DNA of 64,000 nt from Amblyomma americanum (lineage: Eukaryota; Arthropoda; Arachnida; Ixodida; Ixodidae): the NCBI RefSeq assembly GCF_052857255.1, contig NC_135498.1:164234124-164298123 (forward strand), in the 5' to 3' direction. Under the pieces are notes generated by a model, which worked only from the letters and a program-made list of their open reading frames with translations, searched no databases and had not been told where the DNA came from. Shown one piece after another: positions 11,586 to 22,661 of the stretch (the stretch's first letter is position 1; each line of letters opens with the position of its first letter). Both the position numbers and the translations under genes were made by a program.

Positions 11586-12431
11586 TCGGACCGAAAGAAC
11601 GGACTAGGCGACGGGTGTACCCACACAAACGCACATTTATTACGCCCTACGTGGCACACATACTAGAACACAAAACTAACAAAACCAACACAAAGCACGA
11701 AGACTATAAATACACACGACCCGGGCACACTGCTACTAGCGTCTACTACTAGTGCTCTATTATTAGCGGTCGGCGTTCGTGCTCACGGTTGGTTCGGTGT
11801 GGCTGCGGCGTTGTATGGATCCAGTAGGCGACGTCGAGGCGCCGTTCGCCGTGCTTGGGCTGGTGTCGCTGGCGGCGTTCGACGCGCTTGGGCTGGCGTC
11901 GCTGGCTGCGTCGTACAAGCTCTAGGTCCAAGCGCCCGTGGAGGTGATGCCGGTGTTGTTGGCGTTGGGGGCACCACCCGGATGGGTGGCAACAGCGCTG
12001 GAGACATTCCTGGCCGTAGCAGGTGGTAGCGTCCTCTGTTGACTCCCCGGAACGGGCTCAGGCACGGCAGAAAGTCCACGATGTGGAGTCGTCGAATGCG
12101 AGCTCACCGGAGCAGTAGCCGGCGTCGCTCTCTTCCAGCCGAAGCGTCTCTGACCCGCCGGAGCCTCTGCTTCTCAGTTCTTCCTCCCGTGCCTCGCTCT
12201 CCCTCGCCCTTTTATAGCCTTGGCGTTAGTCCACGTAAGCTTTGTCGTCGTCTTCTCCTTCTTCTCTTCTCCACCAATCATCTCTTTGCACCTCACCGAA
12301 TGGTTCTCCACCAATCATCTCCCTAAACCTCACCGAATGCTTATTCTTCTTTAATCTTCGGTTAATTCGCGTCGTCTTCTTCACACCTTTTTCCTTTAAA
12401 ATTTAATTTCGGCTCCTTAATATATGTGACA
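11561..12431 (-). repeat. 5' LTR of the Gmr1-like element
   Basis: The plus strand runs from TGTCACA at 11561 to TGTGACA at 12425-12431, giving matched inverted ends as expected of an LTR (871 bp). It is GC-rich in the middle (11760-12140). On the minus strand, a few bases inside the element, TGGCGAGCCTGTGCCAGGA (11551-11533) looks like a tRNA primer-binding site. No partner LTR is present because the element is truncated in RT, so the borders rest on the inverted ends and the primer-site position only. Confidence 0.6.
12207..12218 (-). promoter_or_regulatory. Possible LTR TATA box
   Basis: The minus strand reads GCTATAAAAGG inside the LTR, roughly 220 bp from its outer edge, followed by GC-rich sequence. 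The position suits the U3 promoter of an LTR element. No transcript evidence is available. Confidence 0.45.
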
Positions 12432-12839
12432 GTCTCCAATATTAGTGATTATCTGATCGTCTCAAGGGAGCTTAAATTTTTCATGCGGCTACCGAAAGTG
12501 ATGTCAGACCAGTAGTGGATCATTGCACGGACAAAGTACCGTGCGCTCAACGATATCCTGAGTGCAAAAAACTGTTCTGTATATCAAAGTCTTCTGTCGA
12601 GTCAGCGCGCCTAATACTGAAGTGGACGCTGAACTTCGTACGCATAAGTTGCTGCTCAGGCAGCACAACAGCATTGGTCGAACGTTGGGCTATCATTGGC
12701 AAACATTGGCACGAACATCGGTCCTACACAGGCATTTACGCTGAGCGCTACCATTTTGACACATTGGCCCTACTTTCATGCCAATTTAGGGCCAACGTAC
12801 AGCCTATCAAGGGGTGAACGTAGGCCTGGCGTTCGTTCT

Positions 12840-13135
12840 GCGACATGGGCCAGTAAGGGTCTCAGATTGGCATCCAGCTTTCGAACATCGGCATCCAGGT
12901 TACGAACATTTGCATCCAGCCTTCTAACTTTGGTATCCAGGCGTCGAACATTGGTATCCGGCTTTCGAACAAAGACATCCAGCTTTCTGCAACATGGGCC
13001 AGTAAAGATCTCGGACTGGCATCCAACTCTCAAACATTGGTACCCAGCTTTCGTATAATAGTATCCAGCTTTCGAACCATATGGCATCAAGTTTTCGAGC
13101 AATGGTATCCAGCTTTCGAACACCGCTACATGCAA
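12840..13135. repeat. 21-bp tandem repeat encoding a heptad on the minus strand
   Basis: About twelve imperfect copies of a unit like ggcatccagctttcgaacat begin at 12869, 12890, 12911, 12932, 12953 and 12974, then again at 13018, 13039, 13060, 13083 and 13104: spacing is exactly 21 bp except at one 44-bp and one 23-bp step. A longer block (acatgggccagtaa) recurs 149 bp apart (12843 and 12992). On the minus strand the unit reads as a seven-residue repeat VRKLDAN within an open frame at 13162-12776, so it could be a decayed coiled-coil coding repeat. Confidence 0.8.
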
Positions 13136-13159
13136 ACCCGGCTGCTGGTTACTGACCAG

Positions 13160-14430
13160 CATTTTCGATTTAGTCTTCGAAAGGAACCAGGCTGCATGGC
13201 TGGCTTCTTGCTTGGAGTGACAAATATGTGTAGGGTAAGAACCCTAGGATGTCCTCACAATCCAACACTCGTCTCTAGGGAAGGGCTGCCATATACAACT
13301 GGAGATGCAAACCTTGCACCCTGGTTACTTTTTGCAAACATGGTACTATTCCACCTACCAGCCCGCAGGAAGGTAAGCAAGAAAAGAGCCACCCAAAAGT
13401 ATTAAAAAAAGATCTTTATCCAAAGCAGTTGTGAGGCACTTAAGGTGGTGTCTATAGGCAGGGCTCGGGCAGGGGTCAGGACCTGGAGTGGGATGCCGGG
13501 CTTGTGACGGGGCCCTGGGCAGAACTTGTGGTGGGGTGCTGGGCAGAACTTGGCGTGGGGTACATTTATTTTCATGTTTGCTGCGTGTCGATAATTCAGG
13601 TTACACAACACAGCTCTGCAATATGCTGTAGCATGGCTAAGAGATTCATAAAGTGCTTAACGAAGCTGTCCTCCTGTGAACTGATCAGTCATATCTGAAG
13701 TAATCGTTGCACTCCTCTTGCAAAAGGACTTTTCCACTGCACTCAAATTGCTTGTCCAGCTCTTGCACGATGACCTCACAATGCGTCGAGCCTGCAAAGA
13801 GAGGCATGATGTCACGATGAACCTAAATCTGACTTTCACAGGACAAAAACAGAAATTATTAAATAACACTGAATTTTGTTAGGCACAGTCGGCGTGAAAA
13901 CACTAGACCCACATTTTACAGAATAATTTGTAACAACCAGCACGCATTTTTCGCTCAAAGAAAAATTTAATTTGCCTTGTCCCAAATTGCTGATTTTTAG
14001 TTAATTGCGCCGTTTCGCACCTCCAGTAAGGTATTCAATGTGAAAAAACAAATTAGCGTAATTTTAAAAGGAAGTAAATATTTTATTTTGTTTTATTATC
14101 ATAACTACGTATCTCTAAATTTATAGCGCATTTTTTATTCAGGTAAAGATGCACAGGTTGTAGCATATATCTCCTCCATATGGACGTCAAAAAAGCAGGT
14201 TTGAAAAAAGCTTGTTTGTTTGCATGGGGTTAAAAATAAATACGCTGGACGAAAAAATCTCAGAAAGCATTTGTTTTGTTTTTTAATCCAACAGTTTATC
14301 TTAGTCGATTCCAATGCATGTAGTACACATTCGAAATTGACTTGAAAACAACACAAAACGGCCACCTGCAAGTCCAGAGTAAAGAGCAAAAGCATTTGCC
14401 TTAAATTGCGGATTTTCAATTGCACCTGCA
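13160..14430. other. No recognisable gene
   Basis: Unremarkable AT-rich sequence with short frames. Nothing matches a family I recognise. Confidence 0.4.
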
Positions 14431-14432
14431 AG

Positions 14433-14598
14433 TGTGTTAACCACTGCTGGGAATAACAGCGCTGAGACGAGGGACAAAGAAAGAAGAAGACAACAGGACC
14501 GCCGGTCCGGTTGTCTTCTTTCTTTGTCCCTCGTCTCAGCGCTGTTATTCCCAGCAGTATGTACCAACTAGCTCAACTCTACTTATTGTGTTAACCAC
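14433..14598. mobile_element. 142-bp palindromic insertion with 12-bp target-site duplication
   Basis: The 12-mer tgtgttaaccac occurs at 14433-14444 and again at 14587-14598. Between them lies a 142-bp insert that is mostly one hairpin: the arm from tgctgggaataacagcgctg pairs with the mirror arm ending at 14558, differing by a 3-bp indel (extra gaa) and folding at gaccgccggtcc. The insert ends with atgtaccaactagctcaac. The AACAGCGCTGAGACGAGGGAC sequence resembles the ends of tick-type Penelope-like elements, so I read this as a minimal foldback derived from such an element. Confidence 0.7.
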
Positions 14599-15163
14599 AG
14601 AGAAAGAGCGCCGAAGTAGTATTCATATCCTTACCGACTGGTCTGTTGTAGAAAACAAAACAGTTTCGAGTCCTATGCTGCATAAGCGGTACATGACGAA
14701 CGTATTCTGAATGAATTGGATGAAAGGTCAGAAGAATTCAAACCCACTGTTCGACGAAGTAGTGAATGTTTGGTGAATTCATTGCACCATAGACGAAAAA
14801 TAAAATTCTCACCATTTGGGCAGATCTACACTGCGCACGACGTCAAGCCAGACATTTGGCAATGAGAGTAGATACATAGAAGTCGTCCTAGTGCTTTGTC
14901 TCGTTCTCTTTTCCTGTCGGAAAAAATAAAGCCCCATGTAGTCAGAGCAACACTTACTCCAAAAATCACATTGATTACCGAACGTATCTCAAGATAAAAT
15001 ATTTGTAGTACTTACAAGTAAGGTATTGCAGGCCAGGATAGTGAACCGCGTCGGAGCTCTCATATAGTATCGGATGTGGGTTTTCTCTTGCGCAGACAAC
15101 GAAAGGAGCGAGCTCGAGTGTGCATGCCCTTTCGTCGAGTTGGCTGTGCAGCTGGGCGCCGCC

Positions 15164-15171
15164 ATGCCAGG
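15164..15171 (+). other. Possible short first coding exon
   Basis: The sequence gcgccgccATGCCAG followed directly by gtaagcc has a near-ideal translation start context and then a consensus 5' splice site. If real, only seven coding bases lie on this exon and the gene would continue on the plus strand. I could not identify the next exon. This may be chance. Confidence 0.2.
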
Positions 15172-15429
15172 TAAGCCAAGACTCGTCCGTTCAAGAATGT
15201 GTCGTGGCGAGGCATCGCGCTGTGACGAATAGCAAGGGAGACGACGGTGATGGGAGGGAGGGGCAGCAAGGAGGGCAGTCATTTTCTTTTACACAGCTTT
15301 TGTTGTCCCAAAAAAAAGTTTCGAGCTGAAAGGTAGAGAAAAGAAAATCTGGGGGGGAACGAGAGGCGCAGCGCATACCTGCGCGTGGGAGAAACACATA
15401 GGACAAAATGAGTAAAAAAAAAGCGCATC

Positions 15430-15452
15430 GGGGGGGGGGGGGGGGGGGGGGG
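15430..15452. repeat. Poly-G run (23 G)
   Basis: A 23-base G homopolymer in otherwise unassigned sequence. A G run of the same length occurs at 24297-24319. Confidence 0.9.
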
Positions 15453-17950
15453 TAGCGCGCTGCCTTGAAACGGGCACGTCCGGGAGATGAGTTGGGGATA
15501 TAGAAGACTTCAAAAGAGAGAAGGGAGGGGGCCGAAACAGGTGAAAGAGGCTTGGAATTCTCCGAGAATGAGTCAATAACAGTTTTGAAGGTAAGGGTGT
15601 GGAAAACGTGGAAGCGTCAAAGTATTCTTGCAAAGCTGCTGGAGACAGCATCATGTCTGGCGACAGAAAACTTTGAAGCGAAAAATGTGCAGTTTAAGAT
15701 GGACTTCGCCAAAACGACTTCAGACACTCGCGCATTCTGTGGGGCCTTGTGTTAGTTCAGGTCGGGTTAAATGATGTCTTAAAATAACAAAAACATAAAA
15801 CAATAAATAAATATTATGCAAGCAAATTCGCACTTTTTCATGGTATTACATACGGGGCATGTGGCAAACAAGCTAGGTTAACATGCGTCTAACACCATTC
15901 GTCAGTAGATTTATTCGCTGGTCGTCGAAGAATCCTCCAACGTTTTGTTGGTGTGGAAATTTCACACAAAAAGCTAAAAGAAACAAAATCGTGTTGAACT
16001 GTGGCTCGCAACTATTTTCGATGCTTTTCATCAATAAAGGTAGTATTCGAAAGAAAAAAAATTAATTTGCGAGCAAATAAGTAGCGACGTCTGCAAAAGA
16101 TATAGCCCTCAATGCAAATTACGCAACAAAACAATAAAATGCGCAAAAAACGACATTTTGAAACATTACGATCTCCAGAAAAGGAAGAAAACCCAAATCT
16201 GAAAACACAGGGGAAAGCGCGATCACAGGGAACGACGTATGGAAGCGTAGGAATCTCTTACTGCGTGTTGAGGCGGCGGCCTGATGTTTCGCGCGTGCGC
16301 AACTTATAATTGTAATTTACGAGGCCACAGCTTCGTTTCTGGACGTTGCTAAAATTGCGCACAAAGTCGGCTTAGGGAATGCACTTGCACTAAGTTATTG
16401 CGTTTGATTTAGTATCTCTATTAAGCAGTTACCCACTGCGCAGTGTGACAGTGAATTCTCTAGAGTGAAGCAAAAAAGCGCTTCTCTCATTAAAAATATC
16501 ATGAAATGAAAGTCATTTGATATTTTTTTAGAAGGAAGCCACCTTGGGCTGGTTTTCAGATACTCGCGCAAGCAGAGCGTGCAAAAACGCTTTAAAATAC
16601 ATAACGTTCATATAAATAGGCGGGTTATTATGCCCAGAAATCGAACAAAGGCAACAGCCTGAGCTCTGTCGGTGCACTTCTCAAAAAAGTATTTTTTTTA
16701 TTAGCGGCGTGGCTGAGCCATATATATTTACACGAATCATTACGACTGGGTCATGCCAGCGCATATTCGGTAATTACTACATTTACCAGACCTTTTCAAA
16801 GGAATTTTAGGGGTTAGTTGCAGCCGCTTCTAGTTCCCAGGATTAACGATAGGATTCTGCAGATCCGTAGTTGTCTGTCTGGATGGTGTCGTGGTCGGCC
16901 TTAGGCCGGTTTCACATGCATGCAATTTTCGCCTGCGACACTGCGAACTCCGTCGGTCTGCGACTGGGGAGGGCCGTCGGTCTAGTCGCAGACGGCTTGC
17001 GATCGAGTTCCGACCGGTAGGTATTCTGTCGTAGTATCGGTGTGTTCGCTTAGCGACTGAAGAATGGGGAGCGCCGAGACAGGGTGGGACGTGCGGTCAC
17101 GTGGGAGCTGTTTCCGCTGTAGAAGCAGAACTGTTTATTCGAATCGAAACATTTAAATAATGCCCCACATCTAAAAATACACTCGTCATAACATCATCAA
17201 CACATTTCGTGTAGCGTTTCTGTCGCGTTTAATCATGTGTTGGCTTTGCAAACGTCAAGAAACCTTGACTGTCCCTTTGACCGAATTCGCTGCGGAGTTG
17301 CATGTGAAAGCACTGGCCGAATATCGCACTGCGGCGTCACCGGCTTGGCCGACTGTTTTCGTTCTAGTTGCAGCATGTGAAACAGGCCTTATATGCGACA
17401 GAGCGGTTCCTTTGTGGCGGAATATGCTCACTCGACTGACCACCACCGAAGTCGCCGTCGCGTCGTTGCACAACTCAAAATTAGCAAACAGACCGAACAA
17501 ATGTCGATGGCAGCAGCACACAGCGAACGAATGCGTTTAGAATGCTTCGGAATGCGTTTGGAAATTGTTGGGAAGCCCCTTATAACAAAATTTATCAGCG
17601 GCGGAGCCCGCGGCAGACATCGCTACGCCGCGCCTCGACGGCGTCGACACGCTCCTCCTTTAGTTTCTCCTGTACGAGAGCTCCCTCTGGCCGGTGCGAT
17701 CTGCTGAGAGCTTAATTTGGTTTCATTGATTTTTTTTCGTCAACTATGTCTATACCTCCGTCTGCGCAGTCGGAAAATATTCGTTGTTTATCCAACTCCA
17801 CACATATACCGCCAAAGTGTTCGGTAAGAAAAAGATTAATAAAACTACTAATTCTTGAACTCGCCTAAGCGCAGCCCAGGAGCTCAAACGAGTTTTAGCG
17901 CGTTCAAAAATTATAAACTATTATAAATAATAAATTATAAAATCAACCTT
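15453..17950. other. No recognisable gene; GC-rich island 16900-17700
   Basis: The 16.9-17.7 kb part is GC-rich with repeated cgtcggtctgcgac / gtcgcagacgg pieces (16945-17000) and a 101-codon frame at 17235-17540 on the plus strand without a known domain. It might be an old DNA transposon, since the cluster beginning ggccggtttcacatgcatgc looks like a terminal repeat, but I could not find the other end. Confidence 0.3.
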
Positions 17951-18040
17951 CTACCCAGTGTAATGGATGGGGCAATATTCACCGACACCAGCCAGTATAC
18001 TTTTAACACTGGACAAAGGGTGGCAAGCCAAGGCCAACAT

Positions 18041-18184
18041 AGCCAAGTTTCGAAAATGGCTTAGCCAATTCTGGCAAAGAGTGGGATAACTCCGGCTAAC
18101 ATGGCCCACGATAGCCAGGCTTTGAAAATGGCTTAGCCAATTCTGGCAAAGAATGGGAGAACTCTGGCTAACATGGCCCATCAT
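18041..18184. repeat. Two tandem copies of a 72-bp unit
   Basis: Copy one (18041-18112) and copy two (18113-18184) share gaaaatggcttagccaattc, with few differences. The unit is a multiple of three and keeps one minus-strand frame open (18190-17951) with the peptide LCQNWLSHF repeated every 24 residues. I do not recognise a protein. Confidence 0.75.
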
Positions 18185-18436
18185 AGCCATGATTTATTGA
18201 TGGCACAGCCAATATCGTGTCCTCATTGGCAACTCTGGGCCTACTTAGGGCCACGCTTTGCCAGTGGCTTTCTAATATTGGCGCGCTGTCATGTGCTACC
18301 TGAGTGTGTGGACTGCGTATTCTCGCAAGCCAGGCGCCTGGATTGAAAGGCAGGGCGTCTAAAGCTGCGTTTGCCTTCCAGACCGGGACATGCGCATGTC
18401 CCGGTCTGGAATGAGGGGATCGTTTGACAAACATAT

Positions 18437-18884
18437 GAAGGAAGCCAACAGTCACAAAACCAAGGTGCACAGGCGAAAGTTTTTTTTTTATTGTTTAGTG
18501 CCAATAAATTAGTTTTTAAAGAAAATTGCTTATAAAGGAGCAGAAAAAACAACCGTGGCGCCGGTGGGATCCGAACCCACGACCTCCGAATATAGCGTCC
18601 GATGCTCTGGCAACTGAGCTATGGCGACGGCTGTCCAATCTGCTGCTCTCGTGGGTATTTATGTTTATTAGGTGTAAGCGAACCTTGAGAGTGATCATCA
18701 GCTGAAGTTCTACGTCACACACGCGGTATCACAGGACATGCTATGTCCACCGCTAAGGGCGAGGGTTATTATGTATCAATATTATTTATTATTATTTATT
18801 TTTAATTTTCTCCCAATAATCCGCATATAAGTAAAGAAAACATTCCCCAATGCACCTTGGTTTCAGTGACTGTTGGCTTCCTTC
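18437..18884 (-). mobile_element. tRNA-like element with terminal inverted repeats
   Basis: The two ends mirror each other: gaaggaagccaacagtcac at the left (from 18437) and its complement at the right (ending 18884), about 34 bp with one or two differences. Inside, the minus strand carries tRNA-type Pol III boxes: A box like TAGCTCAGTTGCCAGAGCAT and B box GGGTTCGGATCC (18630-18560). SINEs do not normally have inverted ends, so this is either a tRNA-carrying MITE or a SINE caught between two mirrored fragments. Confidence 0.6.

Positions 18885-18885
<1 letters not shown>

Positions 18886-18944
<59 letters not shown>
18886..18944. repeat. (AT)n tract
   Basis: About 59 bp of alternating AT separates two tRNA-like elements whose facing ends are mirror images (ttggcttccttc / gaagggagccaa), so the whole region can fold into a hairpin. 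Confidence 0.9.
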
Positions 18945-19534
<590 letters not shown>

Positions 19535-20249
19535 GTCGTTCACATGATATCGTAACTTTACTCTGCGTCGGCCAGATTAGCCGCTGATGGCAGCTATTAA
19601 TCCTAACGTGTCATACACTGAATGCGGTGCTTAAGCGTCCTACCAATTTTTAACCTACGCTTAAGTACCACATGGCGCTCTTTGTTCCCTCCGTGCGTGT
19701 GGACGGTCGATTTTGTTTGGGCGTGATTGCTTGTTTAAAGAAGCGTTTAACAAGTGTGCCTGTATATGTTTCAATAATAGGGCTTACCAGACGATGTAAT
19801 GGTTAATAGCATGGTTAGTAGTAATGCATCAGTAGCATGTATTTTTGAAGCCAGTGTAGGCAGGGTTGCAGAATGGACAAAATATATTATGATCGTAAGG
19901 CATCTGCCATAACTTCGCTGCTCGGTTACCGCAACCATGCATTCTACAGGCGTGTCGGGTACCCGAAATAAACGTAAAGTAGAAAGACGACATGGCATAC
20001 GCGTATTTATCGTTTAGTGGCTGGTGCCAAGCGCTCGCGCGTGCCAGAAGGGGTGTTGGTTGAATAATTTCATGCAAACGAACGATGAAGCCTGGAGTCA
20101 GCCTAGGCCCCGATCCGTGGCGCTGAATGCAGCAATTCCATCGCCGTCGATACATACCGCAAGCCATGATAAATCATATTGGTGCTGTGCTAGCCTTCTA
20201 GGGTTCTGCAAAGGATCCACTGCTTTTTCTGCTAAAAAACTCATCGCCA

Positions 20250-20251
20250 TT

Positions 20252-20286
<35 letters not shown>

Positions 20287-20345
20287 GATCAGCCTGACTA
20301 CGCCCACTCAAGGGCAGAGGCCTCTTCTATATCTTTCCAATTAAC
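20250..20345 (-). mobile_element. RTE-type LINE 3' end
   Basis: On the minus strand, aagaggcctctgccctt and gagtgggcgtagtcaggctg lead into gatgatgatgatgatgatga. This conserved 3' end with an (ATG)n-type tail is characteristic of RTE LINEs, and it matches the end of the RTE copy at 61.36-61.41 kb. Only the last 90 or so bases are present. Confidence 0.7.
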
Positions 20346-20353
20346 TTGGTCCT

Positions 20354-20605
20354 TTGTTAGCTTATGATTTTGTTAATATTCCGTTCACGCAAGAGCTTGT
20401 ATCCTATGTGAACAACAAAAATCTATTCTTTTCTGAAGAAGAATCCGAAAGCTTACAAAGGAAATGCAATAATTGGTCAGTAGAATGCGGACATTGGGTC
20501 AACGCTAATAAGCTCCAGTTCAATAAGTTGAAAAGTAAGCACCTATTGTTCCACGCAGGAAACAAACTAATTCAACGTAGTTCCTTCCTTTGCTTTGCGC
20601 GCTAG
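20354..20605 (+). pseudogene. Short LINE RT fragment
   Basis: The frame reads SLQRKCNNWSVECGHWVNAN then KLQFNKLKSKHLLFHAGNK. This resembles the block just after the YADD active site in CR1/Jockey-type RTs (the usual HxWLxxNKLxLNxxKSKxxxF pattern). The active-site motif itself is not visible, so this is a small piece. Confidence 0.5.
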
Positions 20606-21640
20606 TCCTTGGAACGAAATGAACCACAAACAATTTTCATAGTCATTTTCTATCAGCGTCTGTGATGGAATGCAAACATAATTTAAAAACAAGTCTCTCA
20701 AGGTCACGATACAAACAATTATAGAAAGATTTAATGCATAACTGTGCTTATTTCTTACAGAATTCGATTCCAGTATTGTTAGTATGGTGCACCACGACAA
20801 AGCAGAATTTTCCCTCGTTGTTCATTGTGCAAGAAAGGCGTTTCGGGCAACTCAACAACGTACATTGTGTTACTTCCTTAAGTCTTGAACACAAAGATTC
20901 TTCGAACTGCTGTGGTTGTTCAGAAATAAATAAAGACAACCCTGAGTTATTTCAATGCGAAATTTAAAAAATATATGATGGAGTACCGCATAGACGGGAG
21001 AAATGTCACTCCTCGAATTAGTATAGAAATTCTGGTGTGCAGATATCATCTTATTCCGAGTTTAACTGTTAAACTCCTTCACAACTACATCTTATCTCTA
21101 GATTTCGAAACTGTTCTTTCTTTCGAAGAGGTTGTTATACTTCGCGTTCTCTAAATTGCTTGTCATTGATATTTGTTTAAATAATGTCCGATTACTGGAT
21201 GCATATGTTTCATATCCTTGGTGCTTGTTACCTACGGCGCGATTCAAAAAAGGTAGTTTCATTCCATCAGATGCATTGGTTTCTGTTTGGTATTGCTGCA
21301 TGTACCTTACCGCAAGCATTTTCACAGTTTTTCTGCACACACATTCCAGTGCTTTCTGTTTTCGCTTGGTGTCAATGCAAGGAAATGCGCAAAAAATACA
21401 AGGAAGAGAAGAGCACATTTTCCTTGATTACGACCGACTCGCCCAAAGTGCGCTCTTAAATCACTTGGTGCCGTCACAGGCACGTAAGGAAGACTTAGCT
21501 ACAATTTTAACTACGATTGGAAAAAGAAACCAAACGGTACACGGTATACAGTCAGAAATGCACTCCCTTGCATACTGAAGGACAACATATATTTCAGCAG
21601 AAAATGGAGGCGTGCGCAATAAGTGAAGCAGTGATGCACA
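20606..21640. other. No clear gene
   Basis: Open frames of 106 and 148 residues overlap on opposite strands (21098-21418 minus; 21132-21578 plus). Neither shows a motif I can name. It may be the decayed tail of the LINE fragment just upstream. Confidence 0.3.
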
Positions 21641-21653
21641 CTCTTAGGAGCAG

Positions 21654-22145
21654 CTAGAAGGTCGTATAGTCCTGGTTTGCAGAGGTACCGGAGGAGGCCC
21701 CATCGGATGCCTCTTCTGTCAATTGGTCTTGTGTCGGTGCAATGGTATGGGATGCTCGAGCAGAGGGTAGAGGCTGCGCAGTGGTATCAAGCATCGTGTC
21801 CGTGATGGTCACAACGTGGACAGTCGTGTTTTGTTCCACAGTGAGGTCGTGAGCCAGCCACCGCGGTAACCTGTGCGTGGCCATGATGATAATCACGCTG
21901 AGAACGAAGAGTCCAGCGATGAAGACAGCAGTCACGCTGAAGGACGCCAGACCACCCGGAAGCGATTGAGGCCCCTGGGTGACTTCGCATGAGTTGAGCG
22001 GGACAAGGCTGAGGTGCCCTTTGTCCTCATCGGGCGAGTCTCCTGGTTGGCTTCGCGAGAATGTCGGTTTGATTGTTATTTGCGGATGGACACATGCGGC
22101 CGGCAATTGAGGTACCAATACGGTTTCGCTGACAGTTCTCGCAGC
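21654..22145 (-). CDS. Possible single-pass membrane protein exon
   Basis: The last roughly 163 residues of a minus-strand frame ending in a stop at 21654 have GC-rich third positions and look coding. A hydrophobic segment (SVTAVFIAGLFVLSVIIIMA, around 21945-21885) is followed by basic THRLPRWL and a Ser/Thr-rich tail ending QDYTTF. Upstream, ctgtcag at about 22133 could be a splice acceptor. The frame runs on through the (AAC)n LINE tail as poly-Asn, which is chance. I do not recognise the family. It could be the last exon of a host gene with a LINE in the preceding intron. Confidence 0.4.
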   Translation of the reverse strand, partial: AARTVSETVLVPQLPAACVHPQITIKPTFSRSQPGDSPDEDKGHLSLVPLNSCEVTQGPQSLPGGLASFSVTAVFIAGLFVLSVIIIMATHRLPRWLAHDLTVEQNTTVHVVTITDTMLDTTAQPLPSARASHTIAPTQDQLTEEASDGASSGTSANQDYTTF

Positions 22146-22149
22146 AACT

Positions 22150-22404
<255 letters not shown>

Positions 22405-22661
22405 ACCTCACATAATGGCACATACCCACAAGGGGGATTGGCCATAACCAGGCGGTGACTATTTAAATGACCAGTTGCATGTCGCAAGCATTGGATGACC
22501 TACCAAAATTTGGATCGCACAGTTTCCGTAGCCGAGGTGGTTGCAGGAGGTTAGGGGGGTCATACAAACTAACATTTAGGCAAAGAAGGGGTAGGGATTA
22601 CTATAAAAGGTTGTAAAAACCGAAATACAGAAGCTGATAATGGGATGGCCAGGACGAAAGC

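Larger units (their letters stand above)
8100..12431 (-). mobile_element. Truncated Ty3/gypsy-class LTR element with integrase before RT (Gmr1-like order)
   Basis: Reading on the minus strand: LTR (12431-11561), coiled-coil and SCAN-like gag (11585-10524), CCHC knuckle (about 10480-10440), aspartic protease (about 10200-10100), integrase zinc finger, core and GPY/F tail (about 9550-8479), then the start of reverse transcriptase (about 8318-8107). RT is cut off after its first motif and no second LTR is visible. Ty3/gypsy elements normally encode RT before integrase; integrase first is known for the Gmr1-like group (described by Goodwin and Poulter in deuterostomes). The frames are broken by several stops, so this copy is dead. 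Confidence 0.8.

Noticed and set aside
11760..12140. Ala/Arg/Pro-rich protein frames
   Set aside because: They lie in the GC-rich centre of the LTR on both strands, with low-complexity translation and no motif.
12776..13162. CRISPR-like array
   Set aside because: The 21-bp units are direct tandem repeats without unique spacers.
16900..17000. Terminal repeat of a Harbinger-type transposon
   Set aside because: A repeat-like start (ggccggtttcacatgcatgc) is visible, but I found neither the matching end nor a transposase.
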